Shown here in pieces: positions 1-8,804 of a DNA stretch of 64,000 bases. Under the pieces are notes generated by a model. It saw nothing but the letters and a program-made list of their open reading frames with translations. It ran no database searches and was not told the origin of the DNA. The stretch is from Methylobacterium sp. 10 (GTDB taxonomy: Bacteria > Pseudomonadota > Alphaproteobacteria > Rhizobiales > Beijerinckiaceae), in the NCBI RefSeq assembly GCF_000519085.1, contig NZ_KI912577.1:2237331-2301330 (forward strand), in the 5' to 3' direction. Numbering within the stretch: position 1 is the first letter of the stretch; every line of letters begins with the position of its first letter. Both the position numbers and the translations under genes were made by a program.

Positions 1-578
1 CCATGCTGTGGTGCCTGCTGGCCTTCGCCGGATTCATGCTCGTCGGAAAGCAGATGCGGCGGCTTCTCAACCTGATCAAGGAGCCGTTCCTCCTCGCCTT
101 CTCCACCGCGTCGAGCGAGGCGGCCTATCCGAAGACCCTGCAGAACCTCGAGCGCTTCGGCGTGCCCAACAAGATCACCTCGTTCGTCCTGCCGATGGGC
201 TATTCGTTCAACCTCGACGGCTCAATGATGTACTGCACCTTCGCGGTGATGTTCATCGCGCAGGCCTACAACATCCCGCTGACCCTCGGGCAGCAGATGA
301 CCATGCTCCTCCTGCTGATGGTGACGTCGAAGGGCATGGCCGGCGTGCCCCGCGCCTCGCTGGTGGTGATCTCCGCCACGCTCTCGACCTTTCACATCCC
401 GGAGGCCGGTCTCCTCCTCATCATCGGCATCGACCAGTTCCTCGATATGGGCCGCTCGGCCACCAACGTCCTAGGCAACAGCGTCGCCACCGTCGCGGTC
501 GCGAAATGGGAGGGGCAGCTGGAACTGACCGACCAGAGCCTCGACCGGGACGTGTCGCCCTTGGCCGAGCCGGCCTGA
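1..578 (+). CDS. Dicarboxylate/amino-acid:cation symporter, C-terminal part
   Basis: C-terminal 191 residues of a DAACS-family secondary transporter (GltP/DctA type), an inner-membrane symporter for dicarboxylates or acidic amino acids with H+ or Na+. The reading frame is open from the first bases of the window, so the N-terminal half lies outside. Family blocks are visible: SFNLDGSMMY, a hydrophobic stretch followed by TSKGMAGVPRASLVV, and DQFLDMGRSATNVLGN, which holds the Asp, Arg and Asn of the substrate site. Its neighbours are an acidic amino-acid binding protein and aspartate ammonia-lyase, so aspartate or glutamate uptake is likely. The exact substrate cannot be read from the sequence. 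Confidence 0.93.
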   Translation, partial: MLWCLLAFAGFMLVGKQMRRLLNLIKEPFLLAFSTASSEAAYPKTLQNLERFGVPNKITSFVLPMGYSFNLDGSMMYCTFAVMFIAQAYNIPLTLGQQMTMLLLLMVTSKGMAGVPRASLVVISATLSTFHIPEAGLLLIIGIDQFLDMGRSATNVLGNSVATVAVAKWEGQLELTDQSLDRDVSPLAEPA

Positions 579-637
579 ACGTCGGCGGCATCGCTCGCCG
601 CCGATCCCAACCCCTATGGCTTGACGGGAAACGGACA

Positions 638-1540
638 ATGCACGCGAAGGGCATGATGGCAGCGGCCGCCGGCGCCCTGGTGCTCGCCTTGAGCGCCGCG
701 CCCGCGTCCGCCATCGATGTTCTCACCGGAACGCTGAAGAAGATCGGTGAATCGCGTGCCGTCACCCTCGGCTACCGCGAAAACTCGCTGCCCTTCTCGT
801 TCAAGGACGCGGCAGGTCATCCGGTGGGATACGCGATCGATCTCTGCCTGGAGGTGGTCGATGCCATCGGCAAGGAGATCGGCCGCACCGATCTCGCCGT
901 GCGCTACGAGCCCGTCACCCCGGATACCCGGATCGCCGCCCTGACCTCGGGCAGGATCGACCTCGAATGCGGATCGACCACAGCGAATGCGGAGCGCCGC
1001 AAGATGGTGGCCTTCTCGCCCATCACCTATTTCAGCGCCACCAAGCTCCTGGTGAAGCGCGGCGGGTCCATCGGTTCCTATCGCGACCTCTCCGGCAAGA
1101 CCGTCGCTATCACCGCGGGCACTACCAACGAGGCGGCCCTGCGCGCCTTGATGGCGCGGTTCAACCTGTCGGCCACCCTCGTCACGGGCCGCGACCACGC
1201 CGAATCCTTCGCCATGGTCAGGGACGGCCGGGCCGACGCGCTGGGGCTCGACGATGTCCTGCTCTATGGCCTCATCGCCGCGGCCGGAGCGGACGGGGCG
1301 TCCTATACCGTGCTGGCGGACAAGCTCTCCTTCGAGCCCTACGGCCTGATGTTTCGCAAGGACGACCCGCAATTCGCCGAGGTCGTGAGCGCCGCCTTCG
1401 AACGTCTCGCCGAGTCGCGGGAATTGCGCTGGATCTACGAGCGCTGGTTCCTCAAGCGGCTGCCGAACGGCGAGCGCCTGAACATGCCGATGTCCGACGA
1501 GCTGAGAACGAATTTTCAGGTCATGGGGCTTCAGGATTGA
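638..1540 (+). CDS. Orphan amino-acid ABC transporter substrate-binding protein
   Basis: Periplasmic solute-binding protein (SBP_bac_3 family) of 300 residues, probably for glutamate/aspartate. The ATG at 638 begins a signal peptide with a long Ala-rich core ending in ASA near residue 23. Earlier in-frame codons belong to a frame shadow of the upstream symporter. Ligand-lobe blocks include TLGYRENSLPFSF, RIDLECGSTT and ITAGTTNE. No permease or ATPase gene accompanies it. A clear paralogue (shared TGTLKKI near the mature N-terminus and DLECGSTT) heads the complete transporter at 5516. It may therefore deliver ligand to that transporter. The next gene is aspA. Confidence 0.92.
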   Translation: MHAKGMMAAAAGALVLALSAAPASAIDVLTGTLKKIGESRAVTLGYRENSLPFSFKDAAGHPVGYAIDLCLEVVDAIGKEIGRTDLAVRYEPVTPDTRIAALTSGRIDLECGSTTANAERRKMVAFSPITYFSATKLLVKRGGSIGSYRDLSGKTVAITAGTTNEAALRALMARFNLSATLVTGRDHAESFAMVRDGRADALGLDDVLLYGLIAAAGADGASYTVLADKLSFEPYGLMFRKDDPQFAEVVSAAFERLAESRELRWIYERWFLKRLPNGERLNMPMSDELRTNFQVMGLQD

Positions 1541-1639
1541 GCCGATGTCAGCATTGCCCGCCTGAGGCGCTTGACGGCTAAGCTGCCGCATGTGGCCTTC
1601 GGCTGTGCCGCCGCGAGCGCGGGGCGAAGGAGATGGCCA

Positions 1640-3145
1640 ATGGCGACGGACATGCAGAAGCCCACCGAGGCGCCGGCCGAAAACATCGCCGTCGCCACCG
1701 TGCGGACCGTCGAGATGGAGGGCGCGCAGACGCGGACCGAGCACGACCTCCTCGGCTATGGCGAGGTGCCGGCCGGCGCCTATTGGGGGATCCACACCAA
1801 GCGCGCGGTGGCTAACTTCCCCATCACCGGCGTGCCGGTGGGGCACTTTCCCGAATTCGTCAGAAGCCTCGCCCTGGTGAAGCAGGCGGCCGCCCGCGCC
1901 AATAGGCGGCTGGGCTATCTTGCAGCCGACAAGGCGGATGCCATCGACCGCGCTTGCACCCTCATCGCCACCGAGCCGCGCTTTGCCGAATCCTTCGTAG
2001 TGGACGCGATTCAGGGCGGGGCCGGCACCTCGACCAACATGAACGCCAACGAGGTCATCGCCAACGTCGCCCTGGAACTGATGGGGCACCCGCTGGGGCA
2101 TTACGAGGCGCTCCACCCCAACGACGACGTCAACATGGCGCAATCCACCAACGACGCCTATCCGACTGCCCTGCGCCTGGCCGTCATGTTCGCGACCCAG
2201 CCCCTCATCAAGGCCCTCGACGACCTCGCCTATGCCTTCAAGGGCAAGGCCGTTGAATTCGCCGACGTCCTCAAGATGGGCCGCACCCAGCTCATGGATG
2301 CGGTGCCCATGACCCTCGGCCAGGAGTTCGACGGGTTCCACGCCACCATGAAGGAGGATGTGGCCCGGCTGAACGAGATCGTCGGGCTGTTCCGGGAGGT
2401 CAATCTCGGTGCCACCGCCATCGGCACCGGCATCAACGCGGATCCTCGCTATGCGTCCCTGGCGGTGGAGGAGCTGTCGCGCATCTCCGGACACCCCATG
2501 GTGCTCGCCTCGAACCTGATCGAGGCGACGTCCGATCTCGGTGCCTTCGTGCTGTTCTCGGGCGTGCTGAAGCGCGTGGCCGTGAAGCTCTCGAAGATCT
2601 GCAACGACCTGCGCCTGCTCTCGAGCGGGCCGCGCACCGGGTTCGGCGAGATCCGGCTGCCGGCCGTCCAGGCCGGTTCGTCGATCATGCCGGGGAAGGT
2701 CAACCCGGTGATTCCCGAGGTGGTCAACCAGGTCGCCTTTCTGGTGATCGGTCACGACCTCACCGTGACCCTCTGCGCCGAGGGAGGGCAGCTCCAGCTC
2801 AACGCCTTCGAGCCGACCATCGGATACTGCGTCCTCAGCTCCCTGCGCATGCTCACCGCCGCGGTGGATACCCTGACGAAACGCTGCATCGAAGGGATCG
2901 AGGCCGATCGCGAGCGCTGCCGCTCCCTCGTCCACGGCTCCATCGGCCTCGTGACCGCTCTAGTGCCGGCCCTGGGATACGAGGCGTGTTCCAGGGTCGC
3001 CCAGCGCGCTCTGGCGGAGAATCGCCCGGTCGCCGACATCGTGCTGGAGGAGGGGCTTCTTACGGAAGTCCAGCTCGACCATCTGCTCGAACTCGAAGCG
3101 ATGACCCGTCCGTCCCGGGTGAGGCGGAACGGTCCATCGGCGTGA
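1640..3145 (+). CDS. aspA: Aspartate ammonia-lyase
   Basis: Cytosolic enzyme of the fumarase/aspartase superfamily, 501 residues, converting L-aspartate to fumarate and ammonia. The signature loop GSSIMPGKVNP is intact, and the GGAGTSTNMNANEV and NMAQSTNDAYP blocks that bind substrate are present. Fumarases share these motifs, but the surrounding acidic amino-acid transporters favour aspartase. The ATG at 1640 is chosen because AAGGAG lies at 1627-1632, seven bases upstream; the open frame extends back to 1571 without a better site. Residues 1-40 form a nonconserved leader before the catalytic core. Together with the transporters it would turn imported aspartate into carbon and nitrogen. Confidence 0.93.
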   Translation: MATDMQKPTEAPAENIAVATVRTVEMEGAQTRTEHDLLGYGEVPAGAYWGIHTKRAVANFPITGVPVGHFPEFVRSLALVKQAAARANRRLGYLAADKADAIDRACTLIATEPRFAESFVVDAIQGGAGTSTNMNANEVIANVALELMGHPLGHYEALHPNDDVNMAQSTNDAYPTALRLAVMFATQPLIKALDDLAYAFKGKAVEFADVLKMGRTQLMDAVPMTLGQEFDGFHATMKEDVARLNEIVGLFREVNLGATAIGTGINADPRYASLAVEELSRISGHPMVLASNLIEATSDLGAFVLFSGVLKRVAVKLSKICNDLRLLSSGPRTGFGEIRLPAVQAGSSIMPGKVNPVIPEVVNQVAFLVIGHDLTVTLCAEGGQLQLNAFEPTIGYCVLSSLRMLTAAVDTLTKRCIEGIEADRERCRSLVHGSIGLVTALVPALGYEACSRVAQRALAENRPVADIVLEEGLLTEVQLDHLLELEAMTRPSRVRRNGPSA

Positions 3146-3567
3146 AGGCCGTCACCGGATTACGGCCCAGAGGGCTCCGTGACGGTTCAGTGACGGTGCG
3201 GAGCACAAAAAGTCAGCACAGAGCGCGTTAAAAGGAACAACGGATTCTAATAGCGCGGCAGGCTGCACTGTTTTTCTTCTCGCGGCCTTCGTTCTGCACA
3301 GCAAGCGGCGCCGGCGATGACATGGTTTGCCGCCTGACGAACGTTGCAGCGCCGCCACAGCAGTTCAGAACCGATCTGGCATTCGCGATTCCGAGTTGCC
3401 CGCCGGAACCCGCTCGCACAGAGTGAATACGCACTGGGGAAACCCCGGGGCACGGTCGAGACGGGGCCCTCAAGCCCTGCCGGCTAACAAATAAAGGCAA
3501 ACGAACACCGGCCCATGCCGGGTTGAAGTTGCCTGTCCCTCGGGTCTCGAAGCTTTTGGAGATATCA
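3146..3567. other. Intergenic region upstream of the porin (422 bp)
   Basis: No convincing gene. Near the aspA end there are three copies of GTGACGG: inverted at 3149-3155 and direct at 3179-3185 and 3190-3196, the last two 11 bp apart. The rest is the probable promoter and long leader of the porin gene. A GGAG at 3558-3561 is the porin ribosome binding site. I could not place -35/-10 boxes with confidence. Confidence 0.5.
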
Positions 3568-5172
3568 ATGAAGCTCTTGAAGAGCTCACTCCTCGGTACC
3601 GCCGCAGCCTTTGCGTCGGTCGCTGGAGCGCACGCCGCCGATCTTCCCGTGAAGAAGGCCGTGCCGATCGAATACGTCCGCGTCTGCTCCGCCTATGGCG
3701 CCGGCTTCTTCTACATCCCCGGTACGGATACCTGCATTCGTCTCTCGGGCCGCGCCCGCCTCGACATCGGCTACCAGCCGACGGACAGCCGCTCCGGCTC
3801 CAACGGCGACACGACCGGCTACATCGGTCTCGCCCGCATCAACGTCGATGCCCGCACCCAGACGGCTTACGGCACCCTGCGCGCCTTCACCCGTATCCAG
3901 TTCGCCTCGCGCACCGGTTCCACGGGCGGTCTCCGCTCCGGCACCCAGGAGCGTATCGGCTCCGCCTTCGGCGCCACGGGCCAGGACCAGTCCGGCCGCG
4001 ACCAGCAGTTCGTGAACACCGACAAGGCGTTCATCCAGTTCGCCGGCCTCACCGCCGGTCGCGCCTCCTCGTTCTTCGACTTCTACGCCCACGACTTCGA
4101 GTTCGCCGGCGCGACCTTGAACTCCGACGTCCAGTCCACGAACCTGCTCGCCTACTCGGCCAAGTTCGGTGAAGGCTTCTCGGCCACGGTTTCGCTCGAA
4201 GACCCGACCTTCCGTCGTAATACGGTCTACTCGCAGACCTTCGGAACGACTGGTGTGACCGGTGCCCCGTCTCCGATCCTCGTCGGCACCGTGGGTCTGG
4301 CCAACACCTTCCAGAACTACGATGTCGCACAGCGTAACCGCATGCCCGACTTCGTCGGCGTGCTTCGCTACGACGCCGCCTGGGGTTCCGCACAGATCTC
4401 TGCCGCTGTGAAGGAGATCAACATCGGCAATCCGGTCGGAGCGACCTTCGGCGCGGCCGTCGCCCCCGGCCTCGGTGGTTTCGATGCTGTGACGAAGGGT
4501 CCTTCGAGCGAGTACGGCTGGGCCGTTCAGGGTGGCGTGAAGATCAACACCCCGTTCATCGCTCCGGGCGATACCCTGTACCTCCAGGGCGCCTATGGCG
4601 AGGGCGCGACCCTCTACACCGGCTTCTCTTCGTATAACGGCAGCTACACCTCGCGGGCCAGCACCATCAACGGCGCTGCTTTCGACCCCTACATGTCGGA
4701 TGCGACGCTCAACCCCCTCACGGGCAAGATCGAGCTGTCCACCAGCTTCACGGTTGTTGGTTCGTTCCTCCACTACTGGTCGCCTGAGTGGCGCTCGGCC
4801 GTGTTCGGCAGCTACGGCGAGATGTCCTTCGCTCGCGGTGCTCGCGCCGCCAACGCAGCCGCGTTCCAGACCACCGGCGCCACCGGTCAGTTCACCGGCG
4901 TTCCCGGCTCGGTCTCGTTCGACGTGAGCCCGGTCCTGCGTGACACCTACCAGATCGTCGCCGGCGCGAGCCTGATCTGGTCGCCGGTCAAGGACCTCGA
5001 TATCGGTGTCGAGGGCTTCTACACCAAGGTCGGCGTTCAGAACGGCCGCGTGGTCGATCAGACCAAGTCGAGCGGTACCGTCAACGCTGCGAACATCGCC
5101 TCCGGCGCCGTTCGTACCGTGACCGCCGACGACACCTACCAGGTGCGTATGCGCGTGCAGCGCGACTTCTAA
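3568..5172 (+). CDS. Alphaproteobacterial general porin (Porin_2 type)
   Basis: Outer-membrane beta-barrel porin, 534 residues. The ATG at 3568 follows GGAG and opens a signal peptide ending in AHA/AD near residue 23. The mature start (ADLPVKKAVPIEYVRVC) and the CIRLSGRARLDIGY segment are typical of Rhizobiales porins, including two early Cys residues (about 35 and 51). The protein ends in an aromatic residue (RMRVQRDF), as expected for BAM-assembled barrels. It uses more T-ending codons (CGT, GGT) than neighbouring genes, which suggests high expression. It stands alone, with its own terminator at 5238, and probably supplies diffusion across the outer membrane for the flanking transporters. 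Confidence 0.93.
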   Translation: MKLLKSSLLGTAAAFASVAGAHAADLPVKKAVPIEYVRVCSAYGAGFFYIPGTDTCIRLSGRARLDIGYQPTDSRSGSNGDTTGYIGLARINVDARTQTAYGTLRAFTRIQFASRTGSTGGLRSGTQERIGSAFGATGQDQSGRDQQFVNTDKAFIQFAGLTAGRASSFFDFYAHDFEFAGATLNSDVQSTNLLAYSAKFGEGFSATVSLEDPTFRRNTVYSQTFGTTGVTGAPSPILVGTVGLANTFQNYDVAQRNRMPDFVGVLRYDAAWGSAQISAAVKEINIGNPVGATFGAAVAPGLGGFDAVTKGPSSEYGWAVQGGVKINTPFIAPGDTLYLQGAYGEGATLYTGFSSYNGSYTSRASTINGAAFDPYMSDATLNPLTGKIELSTSFTVVGSFLHYWSPEWRSAVFGSYGEMSFARGARAANAAAFQTTGATGQFTGVPGSVSFDVSPVLRDTYQIVAGASLIWSPVKDLDIGVEGFYTKVGVQNGRVVDQTKSSGTVNAANIASGAVRTVTADDTYQVRMRVQRDF

Positions 5173-5515
5173 GCATCAAATGTCGGCGGGATCGGAGCCA
5201 TGCTCGGATCCCGCAAGATCATTCAAGATGTTCTTGAAAAGGCCCGGCTGCAAAGCTGGGCCTTTCTCATGTGCTGTACAGGTCCGTGATGCCCTCGTCT
5301 TTCGTGGTGCGGTATAATTTCAAATGCGGGGCATTGTCTCGCCGAAATGGATCTCTGTGGCGCGCGCGGCACGCCGATTGCTATAAGCTCTTCGAGCGGT
5401 TGACATCTCCGGTGAGGCCTCATTCACCGATTGCGATGGGCGAGACCGCTGCTACGTTGAGCCTCACGTGCCGGTCGTCCGATCGGCGAGAACCCCTCCG
5501 GGAGCCAGCCTTCAC
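5173..5515. other. Intergenic region between porin and ABC importer (343 bp)
   Basis: Holds the porin terminator (5238-5265), preceded by a second hairpin at about 5187-5215 (GCGGGATC paired with GATCCCGC, continuing after one mismatch) without a T-tract. The remainder is the probable promoter region of the importer operon; no promoter could be assigned. No gene is seen. Confidence 0.5.
5238..5265 (+). terminator. Rho-independent terminator of the porin gene
   Basis: Twelve-pair stem with one G-U pair: AAAGGCCCGGCT at 5238-5249 and AGCTGGGCCTTT at 5254-5265 around a GCAA loop. The descending arm ends in TTT followed by CTC. It lies 66 bp after the porin stop codon. Confidence 0.82.
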
Positions 5516-6454
5516 ATGCATTTTGGTCATCACAGGTCCGCTGCTCTGTCGGCGGCGGTCGTCCTTGTATCGGCAATGGGCATCACGCTCGGCGCATCCG
5601 GCGCCAATGCCCAGGAACTGACCGGCACCCTCAAGAAGATCAAAGAGACCGGCGAAATCACGATCGGCTATCGCGACGCCTCGGTCCCGTTCTCCTACCT
5701 CGACGGCGACCAGAAGCCGGTCGGCTACGCATTCGAGATTTGTAAGAAGATCGCCGAGGCGGTGAAGACCAACCTGAAGCTGACCAAGCTCGAGGTGAAG
5801 CTCAATCCCGTCACCTCCGCCACCCGCATCCCGCTGATCGCCAACGGCACCGTCGATCTCGAATGCGGCTCGACCACCAACAACGTCGACCGCCAGAAGC
5901 AAGTCTCCTTCACCAACACACACTTCCTCACCGCCACCCGCTACGTGGCGAAGAAGTCGGCCAAGCTCGACACGATCGAGGATCTCAAGGGCAAGACCGT
6001 CGTGTCCACCTCGGGCACCACCAACATCCGCCAGATCAACGAGGCCAACACCGCCCGCAGCCTCGGCCTGACGATCCTGCCCGCCAAGGATCACGCCGAA
6101 GCCTTCCTCATGGTCGAGACCGGCCGCGCCGCCGCCTTCGTCATGGACGACGTGCTCCTCGCCTCGCTGGCCGCCAGCGCCAAGGAGCCCGGTGCCTACG
6201 CCATCTCGAGTGAGGCCCTGTCGAAGCCCGAGCCCTACGGCATCATGCTCCGCAAGGACGATGCGCCGTTCAAGGCCGTGGTCGATGAGGCTACGGCCAA
6301 GCTCTACAAGAGCCCTGAGGGCAAGGCCCTGTACGAGACCTGGTTCACCAAGCCGATCCCGCCGCGCGGCATCAACCTCAGCCTTCCCATGAGCGATCCC
6401 ATGAAGAAGGCCTTCGAGTCGCCGAGCGACAGCGCCGACCCGGCCGCCTACTAA
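5516..6454 (+). CDS. gltI: Glutamate/aspartate-type ABC transporter substrate-binding protein
   Basis: Periplasmic binding protein of a polar amino-acid importer, SBP_bac_3 family, 312 residues. The ATG at 5516 is preceded by GGGAG at 5500-5504; the frame opens at 5468. A signal peptide runs to about ANA/QE. Conserved blocks are TIGYRDASVPFSYLD, IANGTVDLECGSTTNN and VVSTSGTTN. The C-terminus is Ser/Asp/Pro-rich. It heads a four-gene unit with two permeases and an ATPase, all on the same strand with gaps of 17-57 bp. Similarity to GltI/AatJ suggests glutamate/aspartate, but the ligand is inferred. Confidence 0.93.
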   Translation: MHFGHHRSAALSAAVVLVSAMGITLGASGANAQELTGTLKKIKETGEITIGYRDASVPFSYLDGDQKPVGYAFEICKKIAEAVKTNLKLTKLEVKLNPVTSATRIPLIANGTVDLECGSTTNNVDRQKQVSFTNTHFLTATRYVAKKSAKLDTIEDLKGKTVVSTSGTTNIRQINEANTARSLGLTILPAKDHAEAFLMVETGRAAAFVMDDVLLASLAASAKEPGAYAISSEALSKPEPYGIMLRKDDAPFKAVVDEATAKLYKSPEGKALYETWFTKPIPPRGINLSLPMSDPMKKAFESPSDSADPAAY

Positions 6455-6482
6455 GCCGCCGCATCGGAGCAGACGACAGGCG

Positions 6483-7205
6483 ATGAATTACAACTGGAAC
6501 TGGCGGATCTTCTTCGAACCGTCGCCGGAAGGCACCGGCACCTATGCCGACATGCTTCTCTCCGGCCTCTCCTGGACGATCGCCACGGCGTTCTGTTCCT
6601 GGATCATCGCCTTCTCCCTCGGCTCGCTCATCGGGGTGCTGCGCACCCTTCCGAGCCGGGGGGCCCAACGGGTCGGCACCACCTATGTGGAGCTGTTCCG
6701 CAACATCCCGCTCCTCGTGCAGATGTTCCTCTGGTTCTACGTGGTGCCGGAGATCCTGCCCGGCTCCTGGGGGACCTGGCTGAAACAGCTGCCGAACTCG
6801 TCGTTCTACACGGCGGTCATCTGCCTCGGCTTCTTCACGGCCTCCCGCGTCGCCGAACAGGTCCGCACCGGCATCGAGACCTTGCCGCGCGGCCAGCGCA
6901 TGGCCGGCACGGCGCTGGGACTCACCACGTGGCAGACCTATCGCTACGTGCTGCTGCCCAACGCCTACCGGGTGATCCTGCCGCCGCTCACCTCCGAGTT
7001 CCTGAACAACCTCAAGAACACCTCGGTGGCGCTCACCATCGGCCTGCTCGAACTGACCGCGCGGGCGCGCTCGATGCAGGAATTCTCCTCGCAGGTCTTC
7101 GAATCCTTCACGGCGGCGACGGTCATCTATCTCGGCATCAGCCTGATCGTTGTGACGGCATCGAGCAAACTCGAGACCCGCATCACCGTCCCGGGATCGC
7201 GCTGA
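6483..7205 (+). CDS. gltJ: Amino-acid ABC transporter permease (first of pair)
   Basis: Inner-membrane permease of a PAAT-family importer, 240 residues with about five hydrophobic segments. The N-terminus MNYNWNWRIFFEP matches GltJ-type proteins. The ATPase-contact EAA loop is seen around TALGLTTWQTYRYVLLPNAYR, and VELFRNIPLLVQ is the characteristic TM3 block. It lies 28 bp after the binding-protein gene and 57 bp before the second permease, forming a heterodimeric channel with it. Confidence 0.93.
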   Translation: MNYNWNWRIFFEPSPEGTGTYADMLLSGLSWTIATAFCSWIIAFSLGSLIGVLRTLPSRGAQRVGTTYVELFRNIPLLVQMFLWFYVVPEILPGSWGTWLKQLPNSSFYTAVICLGFFTASRVAEQVRTGIETLPRGQRMAGTALGLTTWQTYRYVLLPNAYRVILPPLTSEFLNNLKNTSVALTIGLLELTARARSMQEFSSQVFESFTAATVIYLGISLIVVTASSKLETRITVPGSR

Positions 7206-7262
7206 TGACGGCGCGCTCCCTCTCCCCCTCCTTCGCGACCGTCAGACGGGACTAGAGGACCG

Positions 7263-7955
7263 ATGTTCACGGATTTCGACTTCGGAGTCGTCCTCTCATC
7301 CTTGCCGTACCTGTTCGGGACGGGAATGGTGTTCACGCTGACGCTCACCGCGCTCGCCGCCTCGGGCGGCATCATCCTCGGCACCATCATCGCGATGATG
7401 CGCCTCTCAGGGATCACCGCCCTGGCGCTCCCGGCCAAGATCTACGTGAACTTCATGAGGTCGCTGCCGCTCGTGCTGGTGATCTTCTGGTTCTACTTCC
7501 TCGTCCCCTATATCGGCCAATGGATGACGGGCGCGTCGCGGCCGATCTCGGTGGGCGCCTTCACCTCCGCTCTCGTCACCTTCACCCTGTTCGAGGCGGC
7601 GTTCTTCTCCGAGATCATGCGCGCCGGCATCCAGGCGATCCCGAAAGGCCAGACGGCGGCGGCGCAAGCCATCGGCCTGACCTACGGCCAGACCATGCGG
7701 ACGGTGATCCTGCCGCAGGCCTTCCGCAACATGCTGCCCCTGCTGCTGACCCAGACCATCGTGCTCTTCCAGGACACGTCCCTGGTCTATGTCATCTCGC
7801 TCACCGACTTCCTCGGCGCCGCCTCGAAGGTCGCCCAGCGCGATGGCCGTCTCGTGGAGATGTATCTGTTCGCCGCCGCCGTCTACCTGGTGATCTGCAT
7901 CACCGCCTCGACCCTCGTCCGGCGTCTTCAGCGCCGCGTCGCCATCATCCGCTAA
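7263..7955 (+). CDS. gltK: Amino-acid ABC transporter permease (second of pair)
   Basis: Second inner-membrane permease, 230 residues, GltK/AatM type. The conserved block [19 protein letters not shown] lies in the middle of the protein, and the EAA loop reads [20 protein letters not shown]. Five hydrophobic segments are apparent. The start at 7263 comes two bases after a GAGGA-like sequence (tagaggaccg). It is followed 17 bp later by the ATPase gene, so the order binding protein-permease-permease-ATPase matches the gltIJKL arrangement. Confidence 0.93.
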   Translation: MFTDFDFGVVLSSLPYLFGTGMVFTLTLTALAASGGIILGTIIAMMRLSGITALALPAKIYVNFMRSLPLVLVIFWFYFLVPYIGQWMTGASRPISVGAFTSALVTFTLFEAAFFSEIMRAGIQAIPKGQTAAAQAIGLTYGQTMRTVILPQAFRNMLPLLLTQTIVLFQDTSLVYVISLTDFLGAASKVAQRDGRLVEMYLFAAAVYLVICITASTLVRRLQRRVAIIR

Positions 7956-7972
7956 GCTCTCGAGGATCCGTC

Positions 7973-8737
7973 ATGTCCGCCATCGATCCCCAGGCTTCGA
8001 CGAAGCCGATGATCGCCATCGACAACATCAGCAAGTGGTACGGCCCGGTCCAGGTTCTCAACGGCTGTACGACCCAGGTCACCAAGGGCGAGGTGGTCGT
8101 CGTCTGCGGCCCCTCCGGGTCCGGCAAGTCCACCCTGATCAAGACGGTCAACGCCCTGGAGCCGATCCAGAAGGGGGCCATCACCGTCGACGGCATCGGC
8201 GTCCAGGCCAAGGGTACCAACCTCCCCAAGCTGCGCGCCCGCGTCGGCATGGTGTTCCAGCATTTCGAGCTGTTCCCCCACCTGTCGATCATCGACAACC
8301 TGATGCTCGGCCAGTGCAAGGTGCTGGGACGAGGCAAGGACGATGCCCATGATCGTGGCCTGAAGCTCCTCGGGAGGGTCGGCCTCTCGGCGCATTCGCA
8401 CAAATATCCGGGCCAGCTCTCCGGCGGTCAGCAGCAGCGTGTCGCCATCGCCCGCGCCCTGTCGATGAACCCCATCGTGATGCTGTTCGACGAGCCGACC
8501 TCGGCCCTCGACCCCGAAATGGTCGGCGAGGTGCTCGACGTGATGATCGAACTGGCCCGCGAAGGCATGACGATGATGGTCGTCACCCACGAGATGGGCT
8601 TTGCCCGCAAAGTGGCCAACCGCGTCGTTTTCATGGATCGCGGCGAGATCGTCGAGGACGCCACCAAGGACGACTTCTTCGACAAGCCGCGTTCCGAGCG
8701 CGCGCAGACCTTCCTCTCGAAGATCCTGGCTCACTGA
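7973..8737 (+). CDS. gltL: Amino-acid ABC transporter ATP-binding protein
   Basis: ABC-class ATPase of 254 residues that drives the importer encoded just upstream. Walker [10 protein letters not shown], the signature [15 protein letters not shown], Walker [14 protein letters not shown] and the switch His in VVTHEMGFA are all present. [11 protein letters not shown] is the usual Q-loop of polar amino-acid importers. The ATG at 7973 is chosen because residues before it (frame open from 7520) are a shadow of the permease. It ends 67 bp before the convergent regulator gene. Confidence 0.95.
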   Translation: MSAIDPQASTKPMIAIDNISKWYGPVQVLNGCTTQVTKGEVVVVCGPSGSGKSTLIKTVNALEPIQKGAITVDGIGVQAKGTNLPKLRARVGMVFQHFELFPHLSIIDNLMLGQCKVLGRGKDDAHDRGLKLLGRVGLSAHSHKYPGQLSGGQQQRVAIARALSMNPIVMLFDEPTSALDPEMVGEVLDVMIELAREGMTMMVVTHEMGFARKVANRVVFMDRGEIVEDATKDDFFDKPRSERAQTFLSKILAH

Positions 8738-8804
8738 TCCAAATCCACGGGCGAGGGCCGTCCCGGCTCGCGCCTGTGGACGGCCGTTCGCGTGGTTTTC
8801 CGCC

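Noticed and set aside
614..2935. 773-residue open frame on the minus strand opposite the binding protein and aspA
   Set aside because: It is a GC-rich shadow: no family motif, His/Gly/Asp-rich composition, and it lies wholly opposite two well-supported genes.
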